The notes beneath the pieces were generated by a model. It was not told the origin of the DNA, did not search any database, and saw only the letters and a list, made by a program, of their open reading frames with translations. Shown in pieces: positions 17,398 to 26,422 of a stretch of 64,000 nucleotides of DNA. How positions within the stretch are numbered: position 1 is the first letter of the stretch; each line of letters begins with the position of its first letter. Position numbers and translations under genes: made by a program. The stretch spans positions 1,302,001 through 1,366,000 of the forward strand of contig NZ_CP089309.1 in assembly GCF_021228795.1 (NCBI RefSeq). The letters run 5' to 3'. The stretch is from Thiocapsa bogorovii. Its GTDB lineage: Bacteria > Pseudomonadota > Gammaproteobacteria > Chromatiales > Chromatiaceae.

Positions 17398-18231
17398 ATG
17401 AAAAAATCATTCAATGCGGGGCGGTCGCGGGGATGGGTCAGGGTCTGGGCCTTGGCCATTACATGGCTGGGGTGCGCGCCTGCGATGGCCGAGATGAGCG
17501 CAACGGAACTCGCCAAGCTCGCTCAGAACCCGGTCGGCAATCTCATCAGCGTACCGTTTCAGAACAACACCAATCTGAACTATGGGCCGGAACGGGGCAC
17601 GCAGAACATCCTCAATATCCAGCCGGTGATCCCGATCTCGATCAACAAAGACTGGAACATCATCACGCGGACCATCGTGCCCGTGATCTGGATGCCCTCG
17701 CTCGGTGAAGACATCGGCAGCACCACCGGCATCGGCGATACCGTATTCACGGCCTTTCTGTCGCCGGCCAATCCCGGCAAATGGATCTGGGGTGCAGGAC
17801 CGGTCGTTCAGGCCCCGACCAACAGCAGCGACGAGCTGGGCAACGGCAACTGGGGGCTTGGCCCGTCTGCCGTGCTGTTGCATCTGGAGAAGGGTAGTCC
17901 CTGGGTCTATGGCGCCTTGGTCAACAATATTTGGTCGCTGACCAACAACCAGCAGGGCGGCTATTACAACAACGGCCTGATTCAGCCTTTTATCAACTAC
18001 AACTTCAAAGGCGGCTTGTATCTGGTCTCGGCGCCGATCATCACCGCCAATTGGGCCGCCGAGAGTGACAACCGCTGGACTGTTCCGGTCGGCGGTGGCG
18101 TCGGCAAGATTTTCCACCTCGGCAAGCTGCCGGTGAACATGCAGCTTTCTGGGTACTACAACGCCGTGACCCCGGAATTCGGCGCCGACTGGCAGATCCG
18201 CGCACAAATCCAGTTCATGTTTCCCAAATAG
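17398..18231 (+). CDS. Outer-membrane beta-barrel transporter-like protein
   Basis: 277 residues from MKKSFNAGRS; the signal peptide ends at APAMAE. The mature part has alternating beta-strand character (NILNIQPVIPISINKDWNII, WIWGAGPVVQAPTNSS, WTVPVGGGVGKIFHLGK) and ends with a terminal aromatic-containing strand (IQFMFPK). This matches the outer-membrane 'transporter' family often mis-annotated as neuromedin U, related to phenol-degradation MetA-like barrels. Genes of this type frequently neighbour periplasmic sulfatases and HAD hydrolases. It may admit the substrate of those enzymes (inference). Confidence 0.75.
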   Translation: MKKSFNAGRSRGWVRVWALAITWLGCAPAMAEMSATELAKLAQNPVGNLISVPFQNNTNLNYGPERGTQNILNIQPVIPISINKDWNIITRTIVPVIWMPSLGEDIGSTTGIGDTVFTAFLSPANPGKWIWGAGPVVQAPTNSSDELGNGNWGLGPSAVLLHLEKGSPWVYGALVNNIWSLTNNQQGGYYNNGLIQPFINYNFKGGLYLVSAPIITANWAAESDNRWTVPVGGGVGKIFHLGKLPVNMQLSGYYNAVTPEFGADWQIRAQIQFMFPK

Positions 18232-18405
18232 GTACTCGACGGTTTGGAGGTGGGCACGATTAGAAAGATCTGAATCCAAATTCATCCCGTAGCCACCGGG
18301 ATGCCGGAACAACGCGTTCTTCAAGCGAGAAGACGAATGGGTGGGTCCTTGACCTACACGGCAGTCTTCAACCGATTCAATAACCTTTGAACAAAGAGTA
18401 AAACA

Positions 18406-18858
18406 ATGTTGCATTCCTATTCCAAAGTGATCGGCGCGGTTGCCATGACCGCCATGGTGCTTTTCGGCAGTCTGGCCGTCGCCGAGGACGCCAAACAGCC
18501 CGCTGGCACAGTCACCATTCAAGAAAAAGAGCTCGGATTCATCCTTAGCGGCACCAAGGGCAGCGGGACCTTGACATTCCAGGGTGAAGATTACCCGTTC
18601 AGCCTCAAGGGAATCAGTGTCGGGGCCAATGTCGGCATCTCCAAAATGAGTGCCTCCGGCGAGGTCTACGATCTAACCAGCGTTTCGGATTTCCCGGGAA
18701 CCTTCACCAAGCTCGACGCGGGCGTCGCCTTGGGCGGTGGCATGGGCGGACTGCGCTTGAAGAACCAGAATGGCGTGATCTTGGTGCTGCGCTCACGCAC
18801 CGAGGGCGTCGATCTCAATCTCGGAAGCATGAGCGGAATGACTGTCACGATGGAGTAG
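18406..18858 (+). CDS. Small secreted glycine-rich beta protein of unknown function
   Basis: 150 residues; signal peptide to about AVAED. The mature part is rich in short beta-strands and glycine (GFILSGTKGSGTLTFQGEDY, GVALGGGMGGLRLKNQNGVI). The pattern resembles small periplasmic lipid-binding-like beta proteins such as EipA or SYLF types, but I cannot assign a family firmly. It follows the outer-membrane channel-like gene by 175 bases on the same strand. Confidence 0.7.
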   Translation: MLHSYSKVIGAVAMTAMVLFGSLAVAEDAKQPAGTVTIQEKELGFILSGTKGSGTLTFQGEDYPFSLKGISVGANVGISKMSASGEVYDLTSVSDFPGTFTKLDAGVALGGGMGGLRLKNQNGVILVLRSRTEGVDLNLGSMSGMTVTME

Positions 18859-18983
18859 TGATCAGCTTTTGCCAGGGATGGCGCGGACATCTAATGAAAG
18901 CGGGCTCTCCAATAGCCGCGGGCGCAACGTATGCGCGTGGACCCCAGTCGATTGCCTGATTTTGAACCGTGCGAGGAGAACCG

Positions 18984-21356
18984 ATGCCCGATCCCCAGTC
19001 CGCCGCCCGGAGCCTAATGGCCCCGGTTGTCCCGCACGTCATCGCGGCGGTTCTCAGTATGCTGCTGCCCAGTGTGCCAACGCTCGCGGCCGACGCGACC
19101 GCCGCCGACGGCTATATCGGCAGCGCGCGCTGCGGCACCTGCCACGCCGCCGAGCTCACCGCATGGCGCGGCTCCCATCACGACCTGGCCATGGCCGAGG
19201 CGACGCCTGAGAACGTCCTCGGCGACTTCGACGACGCCGAATTCACCGCCCACGGCGTCACCACGCGCTTCTACCGTGACGGCGATGAATTCCGAGTCGA
19301 CACCGACGGCCCGGACGGAAAGCCCGCGAGTTATTCCATCGCCTACACCTTCGGCTGGACACCGTTGCAGCAATACCTGATCCGCTTCCCGGACGGACGG
19401 CTGCAAGCGCTCGGCATCGCCTGGGACTCGCGCCCGGTGCAGGAGGGCGGCCAGCGCTGGTTCCACCTCTACCCGGACGAGGCGGACTACGGCCCCGATA
19501 ACCCGCTGCACTGGACCAACCGCGACCAGACCTGGAACTACCAGTGCGCCGAGTGCCACTCCACCGACCTGCACAAGGGCTACGACCTGGGCACGGACGC
19601 CTACACCACCACCTGGGCCGAGATCGACGTCGCCTGCGAGGCCTGCCACGGCCCCGGCGCCGCGCACGCAGCGCAGGCCGAGGCCGCCGCGGCCGGCAAT
19701 GCCGATGCCTGGGACGCCCACAAGGGCTTGGCGCCGGACCTCGCCGACCGCGACAACGCCACCTGGGTGCAGCACCCGGAGACCGGCCTGCCGCGCCGCG
19801 AGCCGCCGCGCAGCGGTCATGCCGAGGTCAATACCTGTGCCCGGTGCCACGCCCGCCGCGGCCAGCTGCACGTCCCCTACACCCCGGACGCACCGCTGGA
19901 GGACACCCATCGGCTGGCCCTGCTGACGGAGGGCCTGTACTACGCCGACGGGCAGATCCAAGACGAGGTCTTCGTGCACGGCTCCTTCATCCAGAGCCGC
20001 ATGTTCCACCAGGGCGTCACCTGCAGCGACTGCCACGACCCGCACTCGCTGCAACTGCGCGCGCCCGGCAACGCCGTCTGCGCCCGCTGTCATGCACCCG
20101 CGCGCTATGACAGCGCCGAGCACCATCATCACCCGATGACCGCTGCCTCCGGCGCCAAGGGCAGCGGCACCGCCTGCGTCGACTGCCACATGCCCGAGCG
20201 CAACTACATGGTCATCGACGCGCGCGCCGACCACAGCCTGCGCATCCCGCGCCCGGACCTCGCCGCGGCCCTGGGCACCCCCGACGCCTGCACCGGCTGC
20301 CACACCGAGCTGACCCCGGCACAGGCGGCGGCGCAGGTGCAGACCTGGTACGGCACGCCAAAGCGCCCGGCGCACTTCGCCACCGCACTGCACGCCGGCC
20401 GCAGCGGTGCAACGGACGCCGCAGCAAGGCTCGCCGAGCTGGCCGCGAATACCGAGGCGCCCATGATCGCCCGGGCGACGGCCCTGGACCTGCTCGCCGA
20501 GCTGCCACAGCCCGTTGATCCTGCCCTATTGCAAGCCCTCGCCGAGTCCGATTCCCCGCTGCTGCGCTCCGCCGTCGCTGGCGCCCTGGAGCGCCTGCCT
20601 CCGCAGGACGCGCTGAGCATGGGGCTTGATCTGCTGAACGACCCGACGCGCCTGGTGCGCGTCGACACGGCACGCTCGCTGGCCGCCTTCGCGCGGCTGG
20701 AGGCCAACGTCCCCGGCCGCGAGTCCCCGCTGCGCAAGGCCCTCGCACCGGCGCTGGCGGAGTACCGCGAGTCCCAGCTCACCAGCGCCGAGCGCCCCGA
20801 GTCTTGGCTCAACCTCGGCGTGCTCGACAGCCTGCTGGGCGATTCCGATGCCGCGGAGCGCGACTACCGCCAGGCGCTGGCGCTCGACCCCGAATTCACC
20901 CCGACCTACGCGAACCTTGCGGACCTGTACCGCGCCCTCGGTCGCGACGCCGACGGTCGCGCCGTGCTGGAACAAGGGCTGGAACAGGCAGCGGACGACG
21001 CCGACCTGCTGCACGCCCTCGGCCTGTTGGAGATCCGCACCAAGCACCTTCCCGCCGCGGTGGACCTGCTTGGCCGCGCCGCCGAGCAGGCCCCGGATCA
21101 GTCGCGCTACGCCTATGTCCACGCCTTGGCGCAGGAAGCCGCCGGCGACCCGCGCGCGGCCATCGCCACCCTCACGGCAGCCACCGATCGCCACCCCAAC
21201 GACGCCGACATCGCGCTCGCGCTGGTGAGCCTCAACGCCAAGGCCGGTGACCGGGACGCCACCATCGCCTGGGCGGAGCGTTACCTCGCCCGCTTCCCGG
21301 ACCCGACCGGGCAGGTCAGCACGCTGCTGGCGCAGCTCCGGGGCGCTGCGGAGTAG
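18984..21356 (+). CDS. Octaheme c-type cytochrome with HEAT-like and TPR repeats
   Basis: 790 residues from MPDPQSAARS; the start is fixed by AGGAG 7 bases upstream (a GTG at 18969 is less likely). After a signal peptide there are eight CxxCH haem sites in the first half: CGTCH, CAECH, CEACH, CARCH, CSDCH, CARCH, CVDCH and CTGCH. The C-terminal half has HEAT-like helices (SPLLRSAVAGALERLPPQDA) and then tetratricopeptide repeats (ESWLNLGVLDSLLGDSDAAE, PTYANLADLYRALGRDADGR). It is exported and probably passes electrons in the periplasm while the repeats bind a partner. The exact redox role is unknown. The related NrfA/c554-type architecture is suggested by the His-rich spacing but not provable here. 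Confidence 0.9.
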   Translation: MPDPQSAARSLMAPVVPHVIAAVLSMLLPSVPTLAADATAADGYIGSARCGTCHAAELTAWRGSHHDLAMAEATPENVLGDFDDAEFTAHGVTTRFYRDGDEFRVDTDGPDGKPASYSIAYTFGWTPLQQYLIRFPDGRLQALGIAWDSRPVQEGGQRWFHLYPDEADYGPDNPLHWTNRDQTWNYQCAECHSTDLHKGYDLGTDAYTTTWAEIDVACEACHGPGAAHAAQAEAAAAGNADAWDAHKGLAPDLADRDNATWVQHPETGLPRREPPRSGHAEVNTCARCHARRGQLHVPYTPDAPLEDTHRLALLTEGLYYADGQIQDEVFVHGSFIQSRMFHQGVTCSDCHDPHSLQLRAPGNAVCARCHAPARYDSAEHHHHPMTAASGAKGSGTACVDCHMPERNYMVIDARADHSLRIPRPDLAAALGTPDACTGCHTELTPAQAAAQVQTWYGTPKRPAHFATALHAGRSGATDAAARLAELAANTEAPMIARATALDLLAELPQPVDPALLQALAESDSPLLRSAVAGALERLPPQDALSMGLDLLNDPTRLVRVDTARSLAAFARLEANVPGRESPLRKALAPALAEYRESQLTSAERPESWLNLGVLDSLLGDSDAAERDYRQALALDPEFTPTYANLADLYRALGRDADGRAVLEQGLEQAADDADLLHALGLLEIRTKHLPAAVDLLGRAAEQAPDQSRYAYVHALAQEAAGDPRAAIATLTAATDRHPNDADIALALVSLNAKAGDRDATIAWAERYLARFPDPTGQVSTLLAQLRGAAE

Positions 21357-21453
21357 ATTGCTTGAGGGCGCCAAACGTTTGCAGATAAGTCGAGCTTGCC
21401 TTCGTCTCAGTCGTTGTGGTTGTCGTTGTCGTAATCAATCAATCAAACAAACA

Positions 21454-21781
21454 ATGCAATTCGGCCACGAGCAACTCGATGTCTACCGGATCTCGATCCG
21501 ATACGTGGCTTGGGCAGATGAAACCGCAAAGCCTTTGAAAGGTATCGATCGCCACGCGCGGGACCAACTCCTCAGGGCCTCGCAGTCGATTCCTTTGAAT
21601 ATCGCTGGAGGCAACGGCAAGGGATCCAACGCCGATCGGCGACGGTTCTTCGAAATCGCTCGAGGCTCGAGGTTCGAGTGCGGGTCGATCCACGACTGTC
21701 TGGAAGTCTGCGGAGTGCTGACCGCAGCTGATTTTTTCATTCTTGGAGCAAACCAAGACCTACTTGTAAGAGGATGTGAAC
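21454..21781 (+). pseudogene. Four-helix bundle (S23-type) protein, C-terminus disrupted
   Basis: MQFGHEQLDVYRISIRYVAW and LLRASQSIPLNIAGGNGKGS are hallmarks of the small four-helix bundle proteins related to the product of 23S rRNA intervening sequences. The family normally ends near residue 120 with a conserved LL.RI..MLT.M segment. Here, after about 105 residues (ANQDLLVRG), the frame runs on through the next gene to 22167 with no family likeness. The true C-terminus seems to have been replaced by the lipoprotein gene's leader region. No rRNA is nearby. It was probably acquired as a mobile passenger and is now broken. Confidence 0.55.
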
Positions 21782-22159
21782 ATGAAAAAACAAGGTATGG
21801 CGCTGGCCGTCTCCGCGCTGCTGGTCACTGCCGGCTGCGCTTCGATCGAGAAGTCGGATGCAATAGCCACAGAGCGGGAATTGGCCGCTGCCGGGTTCCA
21901 AATGAAATTCGCCAAGACCACGGAGCAGATCGCAAAGGTCACATCGCTTCCGCAGCGCAAGCTCACGCGCACGTCGGGTCCGGATGGTCAAATGCGTTTC
22001 GTTTGGGCCGATGCAACCGACTGCAAGTGCGTTTATGTCGGGAACGAGGCGGCCTACGACCGCTACCAGAAACTGTCGGTCAACCAGCAGATCGCAGAGG
22101 AGAACGAGATGTCCTCGATGAACTGGGATGCCTGGGGCGCCTGGGGGCCGTATTGGTAG
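21782..22159 (+). CDS. Conserved small lipoprotein of unknown function
   Basis: 125 residues from MKKQGMALAV. A clear lipobox (LLVTAGC) predicts lipid attachment at the Cys and a location in the outer or inner membrane. The mature part has TLPQ-like segment TSLPQRKLTR, then FVWADATDCKCVYVGNEAAY with a CxC pair. A hydrophobic, Trp-rich tail ends in WGAWGPYW. The pattern belongs to a widespread uncharacterised proteobacterial lipoprotein family. AAGAGG lies upstream of the ATG. No function can be given. Confidence 0.75.
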   Translation: MKKQGMALAVSALLVTAGCASIEKSDAIATERELAAAGFQMKFAKTTEQIAKVTSLPQRKLTRTSGPDGQMRFVWADATDCKCVYVGNEAAYDRYQKLSVNQQIAEENEMSSMNWDAWGAWGPYW

Positions 22160-22343
22160 AGACTTGACGAACAGGTCGAAGCGCGAGCCGGTATCCGCCG
22201 CGCCTGCGCGCAGAGGTGGCGGCCGGCTGGAATACACCACCGGAGCGGTGGCAGACCCGGCGTGCCAGTTTGGATCGCTTATCCGACGACGCGTCTCGTG
22301 CCTAGATTATCGACCGTGTTGATTAACCAGAGGAGCAAATCAC

Positions 22344-22832
22344 GTGTCAACCCTAACCGTTTGGAAGTTCGAGTCAGCAACCGGTGCGGCGCAAATACTG
22401 ACCAAGTTGGAAGGTTTGCAAAAGCAACATCTCATTGAGATTACTGATGCCGCCATCGTTGAATGGCCGCAAGGTAAAAAGAAGCCTAAGACCAGACAAG
22501 CCACGAATCTGACAGGGGCCGGAGCGCTCAACGGCGCCTTTTGGGGCATGCTCTTTGGGCTGCTCTTTTTCGTCCCCTTCTTTGGCCTAGCCGTGGGCGC
22601 GGCGATGGGGGCTCTGGCTGGCCATTTCGGCGACTACGGCATTGACGACGACTTCATCAAGTCCGTGCGTGATCAGATCACGGAGGGAACATCGGGCCTA
22701 TTCTTGCTGACCGAGGAGGTTACGCTGGACAAAGTCGAAGAAGAGCTCAAGGGCCAGATCGGCACGCTGATCAAATCCAATCTGACCAACGAGCAAGAGG
22801 CGAAATTGCGAGAAGGATTTGGTGAGGAATAG
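22344..22832 (+). CDS. DUF1269-type membrane-associated protein
   Basis: 162 residues, starting with GTG after GAGGAGC. It shows the features of DUF1269 proteins: an N-terminal ATGAAQILTKLEGLQKQHLI helix, a central glycine-rich hydrophobic stretch (FWGMLFGLLFFVPFFGLAVG then AAMGALAGHFGDYGIDDDFI), and a C-terminal helix with LDKVEEELKG. The central hairpin probably inserts in the inner membrane. Function is unknown in the family; members are often stress associated. Confidence 0.8.
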   Translation: MSTLTVWKFESATGAAQILTKLEGLQKQHLIEITDAAIVEWPQGKKKPKTRQATNLTGAGALNGAFWGMLFGLLFFVPFFGLAVGAAMGALAGHFGDYGIDDDFIKSVRDQITEGTSGLFLLTEEVTLDKVEEELKGQIGTLIKSNLTNEQEAKLREGFGEE

Positions 22833-22939
22833 GCGCATGTTCGTGTGCGCTTGTTGGCCAAGGCCGAGCGAACCGCAACACACTAGCGCGCTTGCTGCGA
22901 AATTCTGATATCGACGACGTCCGGCCGCTAGGGATTCAT

Positions 22940-22977
22940 CGAAATCGGGATCCAATTTGATTTCGATCCCGATTTCG
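22940..22977. repeat. Perfect 13-bp hairpin
   Basis: CGAAATCGGGATC and GATCCCGATTTCG pair perfectly around a 12-base loop, in the gap between the DUF1269 gene and the second sulfatase. No T-run follows. It may separate the two transcripts or be a dispersed palindromic element; further partial copies of the arm (GATTTCGATC) directly follow. Confidence 0.6.
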
Positions 22978-23097
22978 ATCGGGAAAAGATATTCGGTGAT
23001 GGATGTGTTTGGCCTATTCGTGAACTGTTCCTTGGCGGGCGCCGCCAATTCCCACGACAGTTCCCTCACCACTTCCTCATATCGTTGACTGGGAGAA

Positions 23098-24723
23098 ATG
23101 ATGAAAAAGACCTTGCTGAAGCTCGTTCCGCTGATTGCGTTGTCGGCCTGGATGCCCGGCGCAATGGCGGCCGCCGAAAAGCCCAACATCCTCGTCATCT
23201 TCGGCGACGATATCGGCATGTGGAATGTCGGCGCCTATACCCACGGCATGATGGGCCACACGCCGAACATCGACCGCATCGCCAAAGAGGGCATGCTGTT
23301 TACCGACCACTACGCGCACCCGAGCTGTACCGCCGGACGGGCCGCGTTCATCACCGGGCAATTGCCGGTACGCACCGGCATGACGACCATCGGCATTCCC
23401 GGCTCGAAGCAGGGCCTGCAGAAGGAAGACCCGACACTGGCCGAGGTCCTGAGACCGCTTGGCTATGCGACCGGGCAGTTCGGCAAGAACCACCTGGGCG
23501 ACCGCAACGAGTTCCTGCCGACCGTGCACGGGTTCGACGAGTTCTACGGCAACCTCTATCACCTCAACGCCGAGGAAGAGCCCGAGCAGCTCGACTACCC
23601 GGGGGTGAAGAATCCCGCGTTCAAAGAGAAGTTTGGCCCGCGCGGCGTCCTGCATTGCTGGGCGACGGACACCGACGACCCCACCGATGACCCCAAGTTC
23701 GGCCCCATGGGCAAGCAGCGCTGCGAGGACACCGGTGCGCTCACGCGCGAGCGCATGAAGACCGTGGACGGCGAGTTCCTGAAGGCGGCCGAGACCTTCA
23801 TCGAGAGCAGCATCAAGGAAGACAAGCCATTCTTCGTCTGGTTCAACCCCACCCGGATGCACATCTGGACCCATGTCCCCACGCAGTACATGCAGAAGGC
23901 CGTCGACGAGGGACGCCCCGAGAACGATGTTTATCGCGCCGGCATGATCCAGCACGACGAAGAAATTGGCCAGTTGCTGAAGAAGCTCGACGACCTGGGG
24001 GTTGCCGACAACACCATCGTGATCTACTCGACGGATAACGGCTACGAGCTGATGTTTTGGCCGGACGGCGGCTACTCGCCCTTCCGGGGCGAGAAGGGCA
24101 CGACCTGGGAGGGCGGCGTGCGGGTGCCGATGATGGTCCGCTGGCCCGGCAAGATCCCTTCGGGGAGCGTCTCGAACGCCATCCAGAGCCATGAAGACCT
24201 GTTCGTCACGCTGGCCGCGGCCGCGGGCGAGCCGGACCTCAAGGACAAGCTGCTCCAGGGCGCGGAGATGGGCGGCATGACCTACAAGGTGCACCTGGAC
24301 GGTTACGACAATCTCGATCTGTGGACCGGCAAGACGGACACATCCGGCCGTAAGGACTACTTCTATTACGACGAGGCGACCCTCACCGGCGTGCGCGTGG
24401 GCGATTGGAAGATGCTGTTCGGGGTCAAGGAGAATGGGCTGTGGTGGGACCCGATCGTTTATCCGTCGGCGCCCTATCTCTTCAACCTGCGCATGGACCC
24501 CATGGAGCGCTTCGACCCCCTTTCCCACGAATGGGGCTATATCGGCCGCAAGTTCTTAGCCCAGAAGATGTGGACCCTGGTGCCGGCACAAGGGATTCTC
24601 GCCGAGCACATGCAGAGCTTGCAGGAATGGCCGCCGCGCCAACGGGCCGAGTCGCTGAGTCTGCAGAAGGCGACGGAGGCGGTGATGCGGCAGCTTGAGA
24701 AGAACCCCGGCCAGGTCTGGTAA
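23098..24723 (+). CDS. Secreted sulfatase (C-T-A-G-R type)
   Basis: 541 residues, with a short signal peptide (ALSAWMPGAMAAAE) and no LysM domain. The sulfatase domain starts EKPNILVIFGDDIGMW; the residue to be made formylglycine is Cys77 in HPSCTAGRAAFITG. C-x-A-x-R is the variant recognised by radical-SAM maturases in studied anaerobes (established for anSME enzymes). GQFGKNHLGDRNEF and VIYSTDNGYE complete the metal and sulfate site. GGGAG-like GGGAGAA precedes the ATG. The protein is close to the LysM-sulfatase at 13187 but lacks its N-terminal module. It should cleave sulfate esters in the periplasm. Confidence 0.92.
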   Translation: MMKKTLLKLVPLIALSAWMPGAMAAAEKPNILVIFGDDIGMWNVGAYTHGMMGHTPNIDRIAKEGMLFTDHYAHPSCTAGRAAFITGQLPVRTGMTTIGIPGSKQGLQKEDPTLAEVLRPLGYATGQFGKNHLGDRNEFLPTVHGFDEFYGNLYHLNAEEEPEQLDYPGVKNPAFKEKFGPRGVLHCWATDTDDPTDDPKFGPMGKQRCEDTGALTRERMKTVDGEFLKAAETFIESSIKEDKPFFVWFNPTRMHIWTHVPTQYMQKAVDEGRPENDVYRAGMIQHDEEIGQLLKKLDDLGVADNTIVIYSTDNGYELMFWPDGGYSPFRGEKGTTWEGGVRVPMMVRWPGKIPSGSVSNAIQSHEDLFVTLAAAAGEPDLKDKLLQGAEMGGMTYKVHLDGYDNLDLWTGKTDTSGRKDYFYYDEATLTGVRVGDWKMLFGVKENGLWWDPIVYPSAPYLFNLRMDPMERFDPLSHEWGYIGRKFLAQKMWTLVPAQGILAEHMQSLQEWPPRQRAESLSLQKATEAVMRQLEKNPGQVW

Positions 24724-24958
24724 ACCGATCTCCACGGGTCCGATCGCCGGCGAGGAGTCCGGCAATCGGGCCGGGGATCATCTGCTTGCGGCGCCTCGCT
24801 CTATCGTCAAGACGCGGAGCAAAGGCACTCGCACCCGCGACATGTTCTCCGGCTTCGGCGCGGAACGAGTGACGGATAGTGTCCCCGTCATTTCCTAGCC
24901 CCGTAACGTCCAATCGGCGGGGATCACCCCCGTTCGAGCCCACCACGGAGACAGCGAC

Positions 24959-26191
24959 CTGAATATCCCCGTCGTACGCGCGCAGCATCTGATCGACTAT
25001 ATCGGAGTCCTCCGAGACCTTGGTGTGCCGGTCGAGCGCGAGTTGGAGCGCTCGCGACTCCCTGTTGCGATCGAGGAAACGCCCAACGACTACGTCAGCC
25101 TGCCACGCGCCCTCGACTGGCTTTGGAGGTCGAGGGGTGAGTTTGGGATCATGGAGCTTGGCTTCCTCGCGGGCCGCGCGGCTTCGCTCAGTGCGCTCCA
25201 TCCCGATGTTCAACGTGCAGTGATGGGGGCTTCCACTGGACTTTCCCGCATCGAGGTCCTGTCCGACCGGGTGCACCAGGAGAGCAACGCCGTCAGGATC
25301 GACATCCGCCGTGAAGGCATCGATCGACGCGTGGTTTGCGAAATACAGGGCTTTCGGAACAGTCCTCTTGTCGGGTTTGCCGAGTGGAAGGCGATCGTGG
25401 GAATCATCGACGTGATGCGCAGTGCCGTCGGACCCAATTGGTGCCCGGCCGAGATCACCTTCGTCTCGCGCGGACGGCCCCCGGAGGCGGCGCTGGACGC
25501 CTTCGGCAACGCCCGCATCCTGACCGGTCAGCGGTACTGTTCGGTAATCGTCGCGGCGGCAGATATCGCGCGGACCTGCATCGACCGCCGGTCAAGCTCG
25601 GATGAGGTCAAGGATCCGACGATTCCCCCGCGAGCCCCATCCGGCCTGAGCGACGCCTGGGACTTCCTGACCGCCCTGCGCGCGCTCATCCGTCCCTATC
25701 TCGCGCAGGGTCATCCGCCCCTGTCGCTGGCGGCCGAGATCGTCGGTATGAGCGAGCGCAGCTTGCAGCGTCGGCTGGCGCAAAGCCGGACGACCTATTC
25801 CGCAATTGTCCAAGAGGCGCGTTTCTTGATCGCATCGGACCTGATGGCTGATTCCGATCTAAACATCGCCGACATCGCTTTTGCCGCCGGCTACGAGAAC
25901 GCGTCACATTTTTGCAGGGCGTTCAAGCGGCTTACCGGCATGACGCCTCGCGACTACCGTTGCGCCCCTGGCCTAAAGCATCGACGACGGGCTGAAGCCC
26001 GCGGCAACGCCTTCGGCGCTGTCCTGAGTGCGTACCGCAATGCCGCGGCAAAGACCGGCCATTCTGCTTGGAACGGCGATCATCCTCCACCCGATCCCCA
26101 CAGCGCTCTTGACTTGGGTATGGGTCAGGCAGCGCTCGACCACCGGGAATTGTCACCTTCCGTTACGGAGGGTGTCGCGCAAGGCCTGTGA
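24959..26191 (+). CDS. AraC-family regulator with arabinose-binding-like N-terminal domain
   Basis: The family's N-terminal domain (IPVVRAQHLIDYIGVLRDLG...) extends upstream of the first GTG (25025). The best start is CTG at 24959, giving LNIPVVRA where relatives have MNIPVVRA, with GGAG 8 bases upstream and an in-frame stop at 24896. The C-terminal DNA-binding part has two helix-turn-helices (LAAEIVGMSERSLQRRLAQS and IADIAFAAGYENASHFCRAF, then FKRLTGMTPRDYR). After the usual end the frame runs about 60 further residues. Comparison with the relic at 50852-51185 suggests a one-base insertion near 25970 removed the native stop. Likely regulates the sulfatase region; target unknown. Confidence 0.75.
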   Translation: MNIPVVRAQHLIDYIGVLRDLGVPVERELERSRLPVAIEETPNDYVSLPRALDWLWRSRGEFGIMELGFLAGRAASLSALHPDVQRAVMGASTGLSRIEVLSDRVHQESNAVRIDIRREGIDRRVVCEIQGFRNSPLVGFAEWKAIVGIIDVMRSAVGPNWCPAEITFVSRGRPPEAALDAFGNARILTGQRYCSVIVAAADIARTCIDRRSSSDEVKDPTIPPRAPSGLSDAWDFLTALRALIRPYLAQGHPPLSLAAEIVGMSERSLQRRLAQSRTTYSAIVQEARFLIASDLMADSDLNIADIAFAAGYENASHFCRAFKRLTGMTPRDYRCAPGLKHRRRAEARGNAFGAVLSAYRNAAAKTGHSAWNGDHPPPDPHSALDLGMGQAALDHRELSPSVTEGVAQGL

Positions 26192-26422
26192 CTGCAATGC
26201 GGCGGCCTGCCGTCTTGTCCAGAACATCTTCTTGTATTCGGTTTGCACCTTTTGCCAAAAGCTCTCCTTCGGCGCTTTCTTGCATTCCTCGACGATATAC
26301 GGGTTCAACGTCTCCCTCCCCTCCACGTCGAGCGCTTCCGCTTCGGGCTCACCATTGCTACCAGGATTGACGGGTCTTAACGATCGAGCTACCCACGGAT
26401 TAAGACCCGCTGCGCAAATCAT
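26153..26422 (-). CDS. Doubtful small ORF
   Basis: 89 residues on the minus strand, overlapping the stop of the large surface-protein gene by 4 bases. The central part (YIVEECKKAPKESFWQKVQT) is lysine-rich and does not look like a shadow translation, but it matches no family I know and no good ribosome site is seen. It also overlaps the extended tail of the AraC gene. The second copy of the surface protein at 34023 is not followed by this sequence. Confidence 0.3.
   Translation of the reverse strand: MICAAGLNPWVARSLRPVNPGSNGEPEAEALDVEGRETLNPYIVEECKKAPKESFWQKVQTEYKKMFWTRRQAAALQSQALRDTLRNGR

Noticed and set aside
19014-20393. 459-residue minus-strand open frame over the octaheme cytochrome
   Set aside because: Val/Gly/Ala-rich antisense shadow; the plus strand has eight haem motifs.
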